Part shown: in pieces, positions 46,843 through 56,095 of the stretch
Position numbering within the stretch: position 1 is the first letter of the stretch
How the letters are laid out: each line of letters begins with the position of its first letter
NCBI GenBank assembly: GCA_030704615.1
Contig: CM060732.1
Coordinates: forward strand, 7,814,001-7,874,000
Reading direction: 5' to 3'
Source: Takakia lepidozioides
Taxonomy: Eukaryota > Streptophyta > Takakiopsida > Takakiales > Takakiaceae
DNA: 60,000 nt
The notes under the pieces: model-generated
What the model was told of the DNA's origin: nothing
Databases searched by the model: none
Seen by the model: only the letters and a program-made list of their open reading frames with translations
Program-made: the position numbers and the translations under genes

Positions 46843-49800
46843 GTGGGGAGCCCTTGTTTCCACCGGAGGAGGAAGAGAAGGAAGTCGTTATACTTCATGA
46901 GCACTAGGGACAGGAATAGAGCCAGATATAGAATGAGGATGGAAAGAGTAGACGAAGAGGAAAAGGAGGATGAAGAGGGCAAAGAGGAAAGTCTGGCGAT
47001 GGAAGAGCAGGAATCTGGAGAAGAACAGCAGCCCGCCATACTTCCAAGAACAGGTGAGGAGGAGACTGAATCCGAGGGAGAGACGGATGCCAAAGATGAT
47101 ATTGATGCTGGCCTCAAGAAGAACAAGATAGTGGAAAAGAGGATGGGGGAGATGCTCCAGAACATGCTTGGCGTAGAGAGCAGTCTGAAGCGCAACAGGT
47201 CTCCGGCGATTGGGGAGTCTTCTGGAGCAGCCAAAGAAAAGGTACAATGTTTGAGACCGACCTTTGTGCTTCATTGGTGATGTGAACCCCAGTTGTGCTT
47301 GTATTTTGATATGAAAACCGCCTATACACGACATCTTTGGCAGGTTGAATCCACCCCGAATTGGAAGCTCAAACAGTGTGCGGCAACGCACACTGTTTGA
47401 ACCCCCCATTTTGATTGTTTTTTGATGTGCAAAACGGCCACATAGGGCCACTATGGCAGGTTCGATCCACCCCGAATTGGAAACTCAAATAGTGTGCGGC
47501 ACCGCACACTGTTTGAGCCCCCCATTTTGCTTGTTTTTTCATGTTCAAAACGGCCACATAGGGCCACTATGGCAGGTTCCATCCACCCCGAATTGAAAGC
47601 TCAAACAGTGTGCGGCAACGCACACTGTTTGAGCCCCCCATTTTGCTTGTTTTTTCAAGTTCAAAATGGCCACATAGGGCCACTATGGCAGGTTCAATCC
47701 ACCTTGAATTGGAAGCTCAAACAGTGTACATCAACGCACACTGTTTGAGCCCCCCTTGTGCCTTGTTTTTTGGTGTGGAAATGGTGCACACAGGGGCCTC
47801 TCTATCTGGTTCAATCCACCCCTAGTTCGAAGCTCAAACAGTGTGTGCCAACGCACACTGTTCGAGCCCCCCTTCTCACTGCTTTTTTCATAATAAAATC
47901 GTCCAGACAGGGTATCTCTATGAGGTTCAATCAACAATTTCCTGGCAGCTCCAGCAGTGTGCGTCAACGCACACTGTTTGAGCCCACCTTGTCATTGTTT
48001 TTTTCATGTGAAAATCGGCCACATAGGGCCAGTCATGCAGGTTCAATGCACACTTACCTGGCAGCTCAAACAGTGTGCGTCAACGCACACTGTTTGAGCC
48101 CACCTTGTCATTGTTTTTCTCATGTGAAAATCGGTCACATAGGGCAAGTCTGCCAGGTTCAATGCACACTTACCTGGCAGCTCAAACAGTGTGCGTCAAC
48201 GCACACTGTTTGATCCCACCTTGTCATTGTTTTTTTCATGTGAAAATCGGCCACATAGGGCCACTCAGGCAGGTTCAATCCACCCCAAATTGGAAGCTCA
48301 AACAGTGTGTGGCACCGCACACTGTTTGAGCCCCCCATTTTGCTTGTTTTTTCATGTTCAAAACGGCCACATAGGGCCACTCTGGCAGGTTCAATCCACC
48401 CCGAATTGGAAGCTCAAACAGCGTGCGTCAACGCACACCGTTTGAGCCCCCCTTGTGCCTTGTTTTTTGGTGTGGAAATGGTGCACACATGGGCCTCTCT
48501 GTCTGGTTCAATCCACCCCTAATTTGAAGCTCAAACAGTGTGCGCCAACGCACACTGTTTGAGCCCCCCTTCTCATTGTTTTTTTCATAATAAAATCGTC
48601 CAGACAGGGTATCTCTGTGAGGTTCAATGAACAATTTCCTGGTAGCTCAAACAGTGTGCGCCAACGCACACTGTTTGAGCCCCCCTTCTCATTGTTTTTT
48701 TTAGAATAAAATTATCCAGACAGGGTAACTCTGTGAGGTTCAATCCACACTAACCTGGGCATTCTTAGGGAAGATGTTTCACGTTTGGGATGGCAACCAC
48801 CGGTTGCTTGCATGGATGGCTGTCATTGGGAGGCTACACTCACAGGAGGAAGAGTGGCATTACTCTGTTCGATCGATGGTGCTGGATTGTGACGGGAACA
48901 TGATGGGTCTTCTGACGGCAATGAATGATGTGAATAGGTTGGTTTCTCATTCTATATGTTCCACTTGTGGTTCCGTGGTTCTTTGGTTCCTGTCCTTTGT
49001 TGACGGTCCTTGAATTTCATTCTGACTTTCACACATCATTCTGTAGAGGGATGGAGACATCGCATGTCAAAACGAGTCTGGTTCAGACACTGTACAAGAT
49101 ACAAAGGATCGGGCAGATGCCCTTGACCAACTTCAAGACCATCCTTTCAGCAGAGACGTACACGAAGTGCGAAAGCTCAAAGACATCAGAAACGTGGTAC
49201 TCGTTGACCCGTGAGGCTTTCATGGAGTATATGTACGCGGTGAGATACATCTTTCATCATCTGGCCTTTCGATATTCCTGCTTCCACATATTTGTTTCTG
49301 TTTGTTTCCCTTGCCCTTGGGTTGATGCAACTCTCGTGCATTCCCTTGCAGCAAGACATTGCAGATGCTGGAGAGCGTGGCAAACTGGAATACTACAGCT
49401 CTACCCCTGAGGAGAGAAGGACAGCAAAGGGCGTTGAGAGTCACATCCAGAAGGAGATGACCGCCACAAGAAGGACTATTATGAGTGCTTTTGTGAAACA
49501 ACTGAGAATTGCAAACCCAACCTTCGGACCAGAGTTCCGGGAGAACGAACAAGGGGGTGGTTGATCCCAAGGACCTGTACCATGCAGTGGAGCATCCCAC
49601 GAGGGTCATTCGCCCTACCAGGTTGGAGATGGCCAACGTCGGGTTCCTTGCCATGATGGAGTCCAAGAAATCTGATTACAAGGGCGAACCATCACCAGTG
49701 TGGGAGAGGATTGTGGAGTTCCTCAGCACGGTGCGTGTTGTCTTTTGCTTCTTGTCTGTTGTGTGCATGGATCGTTTCAATCCTCTTGAGCATTCCATTG

Positions 49801-51183
49801 CATGCTTGTTTGCAGGCTAAAATGACCAAATCATGGGTGAACGGGAAGGAGAAGCCATATGTAGCCGAACTCATCATCTTGGACATCCCTGATGGGTTGC
49901 CAGTCCCGGATGTCCCTCCATCGGGTGCTTGTCCAGGTTGGAATGCTTTTGATGAGCGCTACTGGCGGTGGATTTTCTCATTTTGCAATTTCTTTCTGTC
50001 CGATACAGGTGTTTTGGTGCTCATCCAGTCCATCGACCTTCGCTGTCGCCGTGCACTTGTCAGCTATTTGAAAGCCTCCGGTATGAGGGTCGTGAAGACA
50101 TGGAATTGTGTGAACAGCATGTACCTAACGAAGGGGGATCGTCCCGGAGAGATGGTAAATCTGCCTTCTTATTCCTCTTCTTGGTGGTTCTCGGATGGAG
50201 TTGCATAAGTCGCTCAAATGAATATGTAGGGGACTGGTTTTCAAGCTTCTTAGTTCCTTGTGTATGTCCTATTCGCAGACTCGTTTGTTTGAAGCTGTTT
50301 GTCTCGTCCGAGTGCATCCACCTACGATTCCAGCCGTCATTAGGGAGTTTGCCATCACTCATGGGGGCAAGTTCATAGACGAGAGGACAGATCCTCCCAC
50401 GGATGACATGCACAACTACGTGGACAACAACGTGTACTTGCGAAGGGGGAATGGGGTTCCTTGGAGAGGGGCCAGGGAGAGGAGCCCGGCTTTCATTCAG
50501 ACGATTATGGAGTGCTGCACCTACACAGACGCCAGAGTTCTGGATTTGTCAATGGGCACAGGTTCGTCTCTTCAACATTCACATTTCATGAGGTTTGTTT
50601 GACCTTGCACTTTCAGCTCTTCCCACCGTTCCAAATGTGTCTTCAATGTCTGTTTCCTTCATTGTATTCCATTGCAGGTGCCTCCTACCACGCTTGCAAG
50701 GCCGGTGCGCGACATCTCTTTGGGATTGAAGGGGATGCCAAGATTTACAAGAACCTCCTGATGGTTTTGGGTGGACACACTTCTCAAGTCCTTCCGAAGC
50801 CCCTACCCGCTGATATTGATACAGGGGAGACTTCCGACAAGGAGCTGGATGACGACTTTGCCTGTGAGTAAGTTCAACCTGTGGATGCTTGCATTGTTGT
50901 TTCAATACTCAGAATCACTGTTCTTAAGGCAAAGTGCATATAGGAGATATCCTCTTCGTTGGACTTGTGCATTGCATCATTGTGTTCAAAATTGGTTTTT
51001 GTCCACTTGTGCAGGAGTCCGCGTGCTTCCACTGACCCTCCAGGGCTATCACACCTTTTTGGACTTCTTTCAAGTCCTCCTCAGTCTTACGTCCTACCTG
51101 TCCATGCGGAGGCACTCGCAGCAAGCATGTCCATTCATGGCACTCGCAGTCCAACCATCGACGGGAGGTTAGCTATTTCATGA
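46843..51183 (+). CDS. ParB-amino-methyltransferase family, copy 4 (methyltransferase domain intact)
   Basis: Exons: about 46,843-47,241 (RKRRKSLYF then Glu-rich); 48,769-48,937 (VWDGNHRLLAWM, second half of the ParB-like domain); 49,047-49,239; 49,352-49,730; 49,816-50,154 (IILDIPDG, WNCVNSMYL); 50,279-50,561 (RLFEAVCLVRV, RSPAFIQTIMECC, VLDLSMGTG); 50,678-50,867 (ASYHACKAGARHLFGIEGD); 51,015-51,183 (TGA). From 49,816 every join keeps frame and the SAM motif DLSMGTG...GIEGD is complete. Motif IV is DIPDG in place of the usual (D/N/S)PP(Y/F). The only break seen is one extra G in a five-G run near 49,552. The first half of the ParB domain is missing, replaced by a satellite, and the segment between EFRE and VVDPKDLYHAV is shorter than in copy 3. 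The true start codon is uncertain: the conserved block begins in a GTG context and ATG 46,897 is possible. Predicted role is DNA base amino-methylation, unproven. Confidence 0.7.
47342..48740. repeat. 116-base satellite, 12 units, each with a hairpin
   Basis: Twelve units of about 116 bases run from 47,342 to 48,740. Each has GCTCAAACAGTGTGCG, a 3-4 base loop and the exact complement CGCACACTGTTTGAGC. The hairpin is almost invariant, while the rest (GGCCACATAGGGCCA, GGTTCAATCCACCCC) drifts into two or three subtypes. It fills the first intron of copy 4. Many open frames here are artefacts of the repeat. Confidence 0.95.
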
Positions 51184-51230
51184 GCATGAGCGGCATGAGC
51201 GGCATGAGCGGAGTAGCAAGACAATCGGTT
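51170..51230. repeat. CATGAGCGG repeat at 3' end of copy 4
   Basis: TTTCATGAGCATGAGCGGC followed by further CATGAGCGG units overlaps the stop codon of copy 4. The same motif ends copies 1 (4,556-4,580, complement) and 5 (55,282-55,312), so it looks like a terminus of the methyltransferase module. Confidence 0.65.
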
Positions 51231-51234
51231 TTTC

Positions 51235-51320
51235 CAGACACATCCAGACCAGTGCATGTTGGGACTTAGCCAGTTTTCGGCCCAAAATAGAGAAATTCGG
51301 CGCCATTTTTCCAGAAATGG
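51235..51320. repeat. Single unit of the GGCGCC satellite
   Basis: GGGACTTAGCC and AAATTCGGCGCCATTTTT match the family at 1.06-1.99 kb and 56.1-56.8 kb. The next 165 bases to 51,488 hold nothing I recognise. Confidence 0.8.
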
Positions 51321-51488
51321 CCCCATAACTGCTTCTGTTGGATCTCAGTTTGAATGGAATATTGCCTCATTCCAGGAGTTTTGGGGTGCATTTCATTACA
51401 CTGCAAAAAAAAATCTGATACATGAAAATGCAATTGAAAATATCCATATGGAGGATTCCCTTTGCCCCATCAATGATTTCTGGAATCC

Positions 51489-51568
51489 CTAAGGAGGAGT
51501 TTGTGCAGCTCGTTCACGCTCAACGCTGATGCGTTGAGCGTGAACGAGCTGCACAAACTCCTCCTTAG
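51489..51568. repeat. Perfect palindrome, 38-base arms, 4-base spacer
   Basis: The left arm at 51,489-51,526 starts CTAAGGAGGAGTTTGTGCAG and ends TCAACGC. The right arm at 51,531-51,568 is its exact reverse complement, with TGAT between. It lies at the truncated end of the MULE 3 fragment. Confidence 0.97.
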
Positions 51569-51576
51569 TCTTCGTC

Positions 51577-52440
51577 TCACTGGACGGGTATGAACATCTC
51601 ATTCCAAATGTTGGCCTCTTCGAAGCAATGGCGTGTCCCGAAGGCCCTCTCGCAAGGCCGCCCGAGGAGGGAACTCAAAGAAGATATTACCGTCGACGTC
51701 TGCGGGAAGGCATGTAACCGATTTAATTGCGAACTTGCTGTAGTCCAGCCCGGCCAGCTCCGAGCGGTGTCCCTCCATGTGAAGCCCTCACAAAATTTCA
51801 AGAATGGATCGAACTGCGGTGCTCGTGCTGGGAATATGACTCCCTCGTCCACTGACGTCCATTGAGGACTTGCCTGATCTCCAGGACGATCTCGGAACTT
51901 CCATGACCTCATCTGAGTCGGACAAGTTGTGAACAACCCGGTTCTCACTCGTCTTCATTGATGGGTTCGGATCTGGATTTACTTCGTTGCGGACTTCTCT
52001 CTTTGAGGTACCCACACTCTGATTCGCGGATTGTTTCGTGGAAGGCGCCAGGATAGAAGGTGCATTTGGCGGGCAAATGAAGTCCCCAACAGCCCTGTAT
52101 ATGACGTTGTCCGATGGTGGAACTCGTCATTCCCTGCCATCGCCAAAATCATCGTGGAGCACCACAATACTCTCGACAACAACGCCGTTTGAGTCCTTCT
52201 TTTCCTCCTCCAAAAAAACCGACCCCGGTTTCAGGTGGTATCGAACGCACAAATATTTCTCCATCACACGGCAGATGTCCCCTCTGCACGGAAATGAAGC
52301 TCTATGCTCGTGAGGAGGGCAGTACACTGTAGCGCTCGGGTTTTCCGCCATGGGAGATGTGCACACAAGACAGCCAGGATGGCGTGCGGAGATTGGTATG
52401 GGCTTCATGTGTGGAGCCGCACTTGCAGGGCCATTGCATG
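51577..52440 (-). pseudogene. MULE transposase 3, N-terminal fragment
   Basis: On the minus strand the sequence has RYHLKPGSVFLEEEKKDSNG (MULE 1: LELGSLLVQKEVYDEDG), a NLSDSDEVMEVPRSS acidic region as in the other two, and MEGHRSELAGLDYSKF with DVDGNIFFEFPP (MULE 2: FKSELRGIDWESL, TFDGDILFELPP). It ends at the palindrome, before the zinc cluster and catalytic core. A TGA near 52,130 breaks it. Its 5' end abuts or overlaps the protease-methyltransferase frame on the other strand. Confidence 0.65.
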
Positions 52441-54770
52441 TATTGGACTCTGCTGTTGCTGTCACTCAAGCAGCAACGCGTGCTCCTGAGCCAAGAGGAG
52501 CGGATGTGGATTTTGATCCACAGAGAGGGGAAGCAAGTCGACAGACAAGGCTTCCCCAGTCTTTCACATTGGCTGAGACAGTGCCAACCACACCATCGAT
52601 GGTGCCAGCTCGTCCAAGTGTGTCAGAGGTAGAGCCTGCAAGAGTGCCAATGGGGAGAGTTGGCATAGCTCGGGGGATGCCAGTGGATGATACTGGAAAA
52701 CAAGGTGCAGCCAGTACATTGTTGGGGGCGGCTACGGCGGTTTGCCAAGCTCCATTGTTTTCTGCAATGACCATTGCAATGCCGGGGATTCGGCCAACTG
52801 CTGTGTTCAGACTAGCAGCTAAACTCTGTGAGAGTGGTGATGCATCGGCACTATCTGCGGAGATAGCAAATAAGGTACAGTCTATGGATGCTTTGGATTT
52901 GAGGGTGAAGTCAGCCACAGCTGCGCCATGGCAAGCGGAAGCTGCAAGGTTGCAGGAGTTGCGAGCTAGGCCAGCCATTGAGCGCAGCATGGTGACTCCT
53001 GGGGTAGTCCCAGTGGACAATCAGGATGGAGTATTTCAATTGGGTGGCCCAACCGGGAGGAGGTATAGGCCGGTCTTGTTGGACTCGGGAGCACAACCAT
53101 TGATGTTGGGGAGAGCAACAATTGCAGGCTTGGGCCTTATAGAAGCGGATTTGGAGCCTTGCCCTTTCCAAATTCAAACATCTTTTGGCGGTTCAGAGAA
53201 GGCACAAGGGATTACATGCCATGAGCTCTTCATTCGATTGCAGCCAGATCATCCTACAGATGGCTCTATCATAAGAGCTAAAGCCATTGTTACGGACGCG
53301 ATGTCTTACGATGTGCTTGTTGGTGGGGCTGTGTTATACCGGATGGGCTTTACTTTGGACTTTTGGGAGGAAACGGCATCCTACAGGCCGGAATGGCAGT
53401 CAGGGGATGGTCGACGTGCACTGCTCCCAGTGCGGTTTATTGTGAATGTAGAGGTGGATCATAGGAACATGATGCCCACATTGGCTGCATTCTCAGGGGT
53501 GGTGGCTTGGGGTGGTGAGCTCTTGGAGGGCAATAGCCATGTAGATGATAGGTCACCACCTGATGAGGACAAACAATTGGCATACAAGGCTGATTTGCTT
53601 CCTCGTGTGCCTGTTCATATTCCACTATGGGGTACAGTTGGGAATTTGCACCGAGTAGCAGACGAGTGTGTGCACCAAGCATGGCAGGAGGCCTATCCAT
53701 TGGTGAGTGATGGGAGTTCAGTGACATCACCCGGACCTCCTCAGTTAGCTCATTTGGACACAATGCCCATTACCTGGCAACCACTTGACTCAGGGATTTG
53801 TTTGCTAGACATGTTTGGAGGCATGAGCACTGGGCTTGCAGGAGTGTTGCAAGCAGGGATTAAAGTACGCAAGTACTTGTATGTGGAGAAGGATGAGATA
53901 GCTTGGCGTATTTTTATGCGCCACATCGCCTTGCTCACACACCGGTATCCTGAGTTGTTGTCTCTCTCAGCAATTCAAGGGTATCAAAAGGCCTTGCCAG
54001 CAGACATTACCTTGCTGGGGGCGGATGATTTGGACCGGCATGGTGCCATTGACTTGGTGATAGCTGGATGGCCTTGCCAAGAACACTCTCCCGCAAGTCA
54101 TGGGAATGGCTTGCATGATGCACGATCGCATTTGTTTTGGGAGATGTTGAGAGTGTTGCGTGACTTGCAGACAAGACAAGTGCAACCTCTAGCCTATATC
54201 TTGGAGAATGTTCCTCTTATGGGGGACTCTCGGGCCAGGGTTATGGCCAGTGTGCATCAGGTGCGGTTTTGGATTGGATCGACGGTGCTATTGGATACAG
54301 AAGCGGTGGGATCACGAGCGCATCAACCTCGATTGTGGTGGACCAATCTTGCACCACCAAAGCTGCTCAAGAGAGCATACGATTCCATTCAACGGCCACC
54401 CAATCTCACAGTTGAGGGCATTTTGGACCAAGGGAGGCAACCACAGAGGGTGCAACATGATGACCGTCCACCTCTAGCAGTGGTAAATCGAGTGGGGCAG
54501 CCACGTGCAGCCTTGCCTATGCTCATGAGCTTTCCCTCGTCTCATGCTTTTCAAGACAATGGTCCTAGGTTGATTTGGGACAGTGTGCTACAGCAATTGG
54601 TGGAGCCCAATGCGGATGAGCGAGAGCGGGCAATGGGATTTTCCACGGGCACTACAGCTGTGCCAGCTCTGTCAGAGGCATCACGACGCCAGGTGTTGGG
54701 TCAGGCAATGGATCTCAATTGTTGGACATGGGGGGTGCTATTCTGTGAGCCCAGAGGCGTGAGCCTGTGA
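52350..54770 (+). CDS. Retropepsin-C5 cytosine methyltransferase fusion of a Ty3-type retrotransposon
   Basis: One open frame of 806 codons. Residues 1 to about 225 are polar and Pro/Ala rich, and the first 25-40 may be flank read-through, so the start is unsure. Residues about 225-365 are a retropepsin-like protease: catalytic Asp245 in VLLDSGAQP, then YDVLVGGAVLYRMGF. From about 480 on is a C5 methyltransferase. Motif I is CLLDMFGGMSTGL (Asp487) and motif II YVEKDE. Motif IV is AGWPCQEHSPAS with catalytic Cys576, motif VI YILENVP (Glu619), motif VIII HQPRLWWTN. A C-terminal MGFSTGTT and RRQVLGQAM correspond to motifs IX-X. All catalytic residues are present, so the protein could make 5-methylcytosine. 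It ends in CEPRGVSL at TGA, the last residues coming from a GTGAGCC element end. RT and integrase do not follow; a minus-strand partial element at 27.5-30.9 kb begins where this one ends. Capture of C5 methyltransferases by retrotransposons is known from some algae and dinoflagellates, as I recall. Confidence 0.88.
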   Translation: MGDVHTRQPGWRAEIGMGFMCGAALAGPLHVLDSAVAVTQAATRAPEPRGADVDFDPQRGEASRQTRLPQSFTLAETVPTTPSMVPARPSVSEVEPARVPMGRVGIARGMPVDDTGKQGAASTLLGAATAVCQAPLFSAMTIAMPGIRPTAVFRLAAKLCESGDASALSAEIANKVQSMDALDLRVKSATAAPWQAEAARLQELRARPAIERSMVTPGVVPVDNQDGVFQLGGPTGRRYRPVLLDSGAQPLMLGRATIAGLGLIEADLEPCPFQIQTSFGGSEKAQGITCHELFIRLQPDHPTDGSIIRAKAIVTDAMSYDVLVGGAVLYRMGFTLDFWEETASYRPEWQSGDGRRALLPVRFIVNVEVDHRNMMPTLAAFSGVVAWGGELLEGNSHVDDRSPPDEDKQLAYKADLLPRVPVHIPLWGTVGNLHRVADECVHQAWQEAYPLVSDGSSVTSPGPPQLAHLDTMPITWQPLDSGICLLDMFGGMSTGLAGVLQAGIKVRKYLYVEKDEIAWRIFMRHIALLTHRYPELLSLSAIQGYQKALPADITLLGADDLDRHGAIDLVIAGWPCQEHSPASHGNGLHDARSHLFWEMLRVLRDLQTRQVQPLAYILENVPLMGDSRARVMASVHQVRFWIGSTVLLDTEAVGSRAHQPRLWWTNLAPPKLLKRAYDSIQRPPNLTVEGILDQGRQPQRVQHDDRPPLAVVNRVGQPRAALPMLMSFPSSHAFQDNGPRLIWDSVLQQLVEPNADERERAMGFSTGTTAVPALSEASRRQVLGQAMDLNCWTWGVLFCEPRGVSL

Positions 54771-54806
54771 GCCCAGGAAACCGTGAGCCCAGCACAGGCT
54801 CACGCC
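54756..54806. repeat. GGCGTGAGC fold-back terminus
   Basis: GGCGTGAGCCTGTG (54,756-54,769) pairs perfectly with CACAGGCTCACGCC (54,793-54,806). It cuts the methyltransferase polyprotein, and CACGTCAGC follows as at 35.25-35.36 kb. Confidence 0.7.
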
Positions 54807-54809
54807 ACG

Positions 54810-55270
54810 TCAGCATGCATACAGGGCCTATGCCTGAACGCTCTTTGATCACGTGGACTTTATCATGATGGATTTACCAAGCATTCTTCTAGTAGGAATG
54901 GTTTGGAGACCAACGAGCAAATGATGCGAGAATGCTCTACCCGAACCAAAGACGTTTGTTTGTTTTTGCAATGCACACAAGCCTGTGAGCTCCGCAAAAC
55001 ACTAAATAGATTGAAGGAACAATCCGGGCAGTCCATGCAACCCCCATCTCCAACGATAGTTTGTTCCCATGAATTTGCATCCCATGCACACATTGCAAAC
55101 ATGACAACAAGGACACACAACCATCCCATTTCAAAATTGGCCCCGAATGAAAGCAAAAAAAAACTTCATATCAAGTGTTACAGTCATCAGAATCAATATC
55201 GACCTCCTGTGCTATGTCATCCACAAAGATTCCGGCCCCAACACCACGTCTTCTACCACGGCCGTCGATG
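54810..55270. other. No gene recognised
   Basis: About 460 bases between a fold-back end and the CATGAGCGG repeat. A minus frame with several Cys (CMDCPDC, CVHCKN) is present but is short and has no homologue in the window. Confidence 0.35.
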
Positions 55271-55281
55271 GGGGCTGCTAT

Positions 55282-55312
55282 TTCATGAGCGGCATGAGCA
55301 TGAGCGGAAAAA
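55282..55312. repeat. CATGAGCGG repeat at end of copy 5
   Basis: TTTCATGAGCGGCATGAGC followed by an A run; equivalent to the ends of copies 1 and 4. Confidence 0.6.
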
Positions 55313-55465
55313 AAAAAAACATGAGCAGACCATTGTGTGTCCACGGAAATAGGGTTAGGAGGCACGGAAATAGGGTCATGTGAAGTTGGAATGTGGCACC
55401 AGTGGACTTGAAATGCAACATTTTATTGCAAATTTTGTGGCAAGCCACGTCTATACAAATGTGTT

Positions 55466-56095
55466 CTAACTATCATAGCCGGAATGGGCACTACTCTCCT
55501 ACACCCTCCGAGGAACTTGCCCCACCTTCTTCCTCATCCCCCTCATCCCCCTCATCCTCCGAGCTCTGTGATGCATCAGTTCCACTATGCCTCTCAAAAA
55601 TCCCGTCATCTTAGGGACTATCCACATCACCTCCTGGGAATCTTCTGCATCTTCTCCCCCACTTTCCTCAGCTGAATCCAAGACAAATCTACGAGCCTGA
55701 CGGGCTCTAATAGCTGCTGCCTCCTCCCTCATCTTCATTTTCTTGAGGCTTGCCTCGTCTAAAATCTGCTATACACGACTAGGTTCGGAACACCTTCTAA
55801 TGGACAGCGAAGCAAGCCGGGCAACATAAGTAGGAAGGATGTAGTCCCTTTCTGGACTAGGCATGAAATCCCCCCTGGCAAAAAAATGCACGTTCCTCCT
55901 GCCCATGAACTGCGGTGTAGACGTCCCTCCTACAGTACTTGGCATCCTACAATAAGAACAAATCCACTTGAAGAATGTCAATACCAGGAGAAGCAGAAAC
56001 GGTCTTTCAATGAAATAAAAGAGCGAGGGGAGGTGCCTCAAAAAATCAGGAGGCAACTTACAATGCGACCACTCACTCGTAAACCATTTTCGGCA
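55466..56095 (-). pseudogene. ParB-amino-methyltransferase family, copy 5 (last exon only)
   Basis: On the minus strand it matches copy 1 from the splice donor GAGTGAGTGG through PQFMGR, NFMPSP-like and ILPTY blocks, KKMKMREEAAAIR, RQARRFVLDSAEESGG and an acidic SSEDEGDEGDEEEGG tail ending at TAG 55,466. TAG at 55,769-55,771 stands where copy 1 has CAA. Upstream of the donor, where the motif I exon should be, a GGCGCC satellite begins at once. A fragment, but its tail frame is better kept than that of copy 1. Confidence 0.7.

Noticed and set aside
47494-48522. Series of 60-150 codon proteins beginning MRQRTLFEP-like.
   Set aside because: They follow the 116-base repeat and its hairpin, with no independent support.
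47342-48740. A CRISPR-like array.
   Set aside because: The 116-base units include similar spacers, and the setting is eukaryotic with introns. It is a tandem satellite.
39695-51183. Phage or bacterial contamination, because ParB-methyltransferase fusions are typical of phages.
   Set aside because: The copies share several GT-AG introns at the same places and lie among eukaryotic transposons.
5907-55771. An alternative nuclear code with TAA/TAG read as Gln, as in some ulvophyte algae and ciliates.
   Set aside because: Several stops fall at Gln positions, but TAA and TAG also serve as natural ends (copy 1 ends TAA, copy 5 ends TAG just before an AATAAA), TGA stops also occur inside frames, and frame shifts are frequent. 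Deamination in decaying repeats explains it better.
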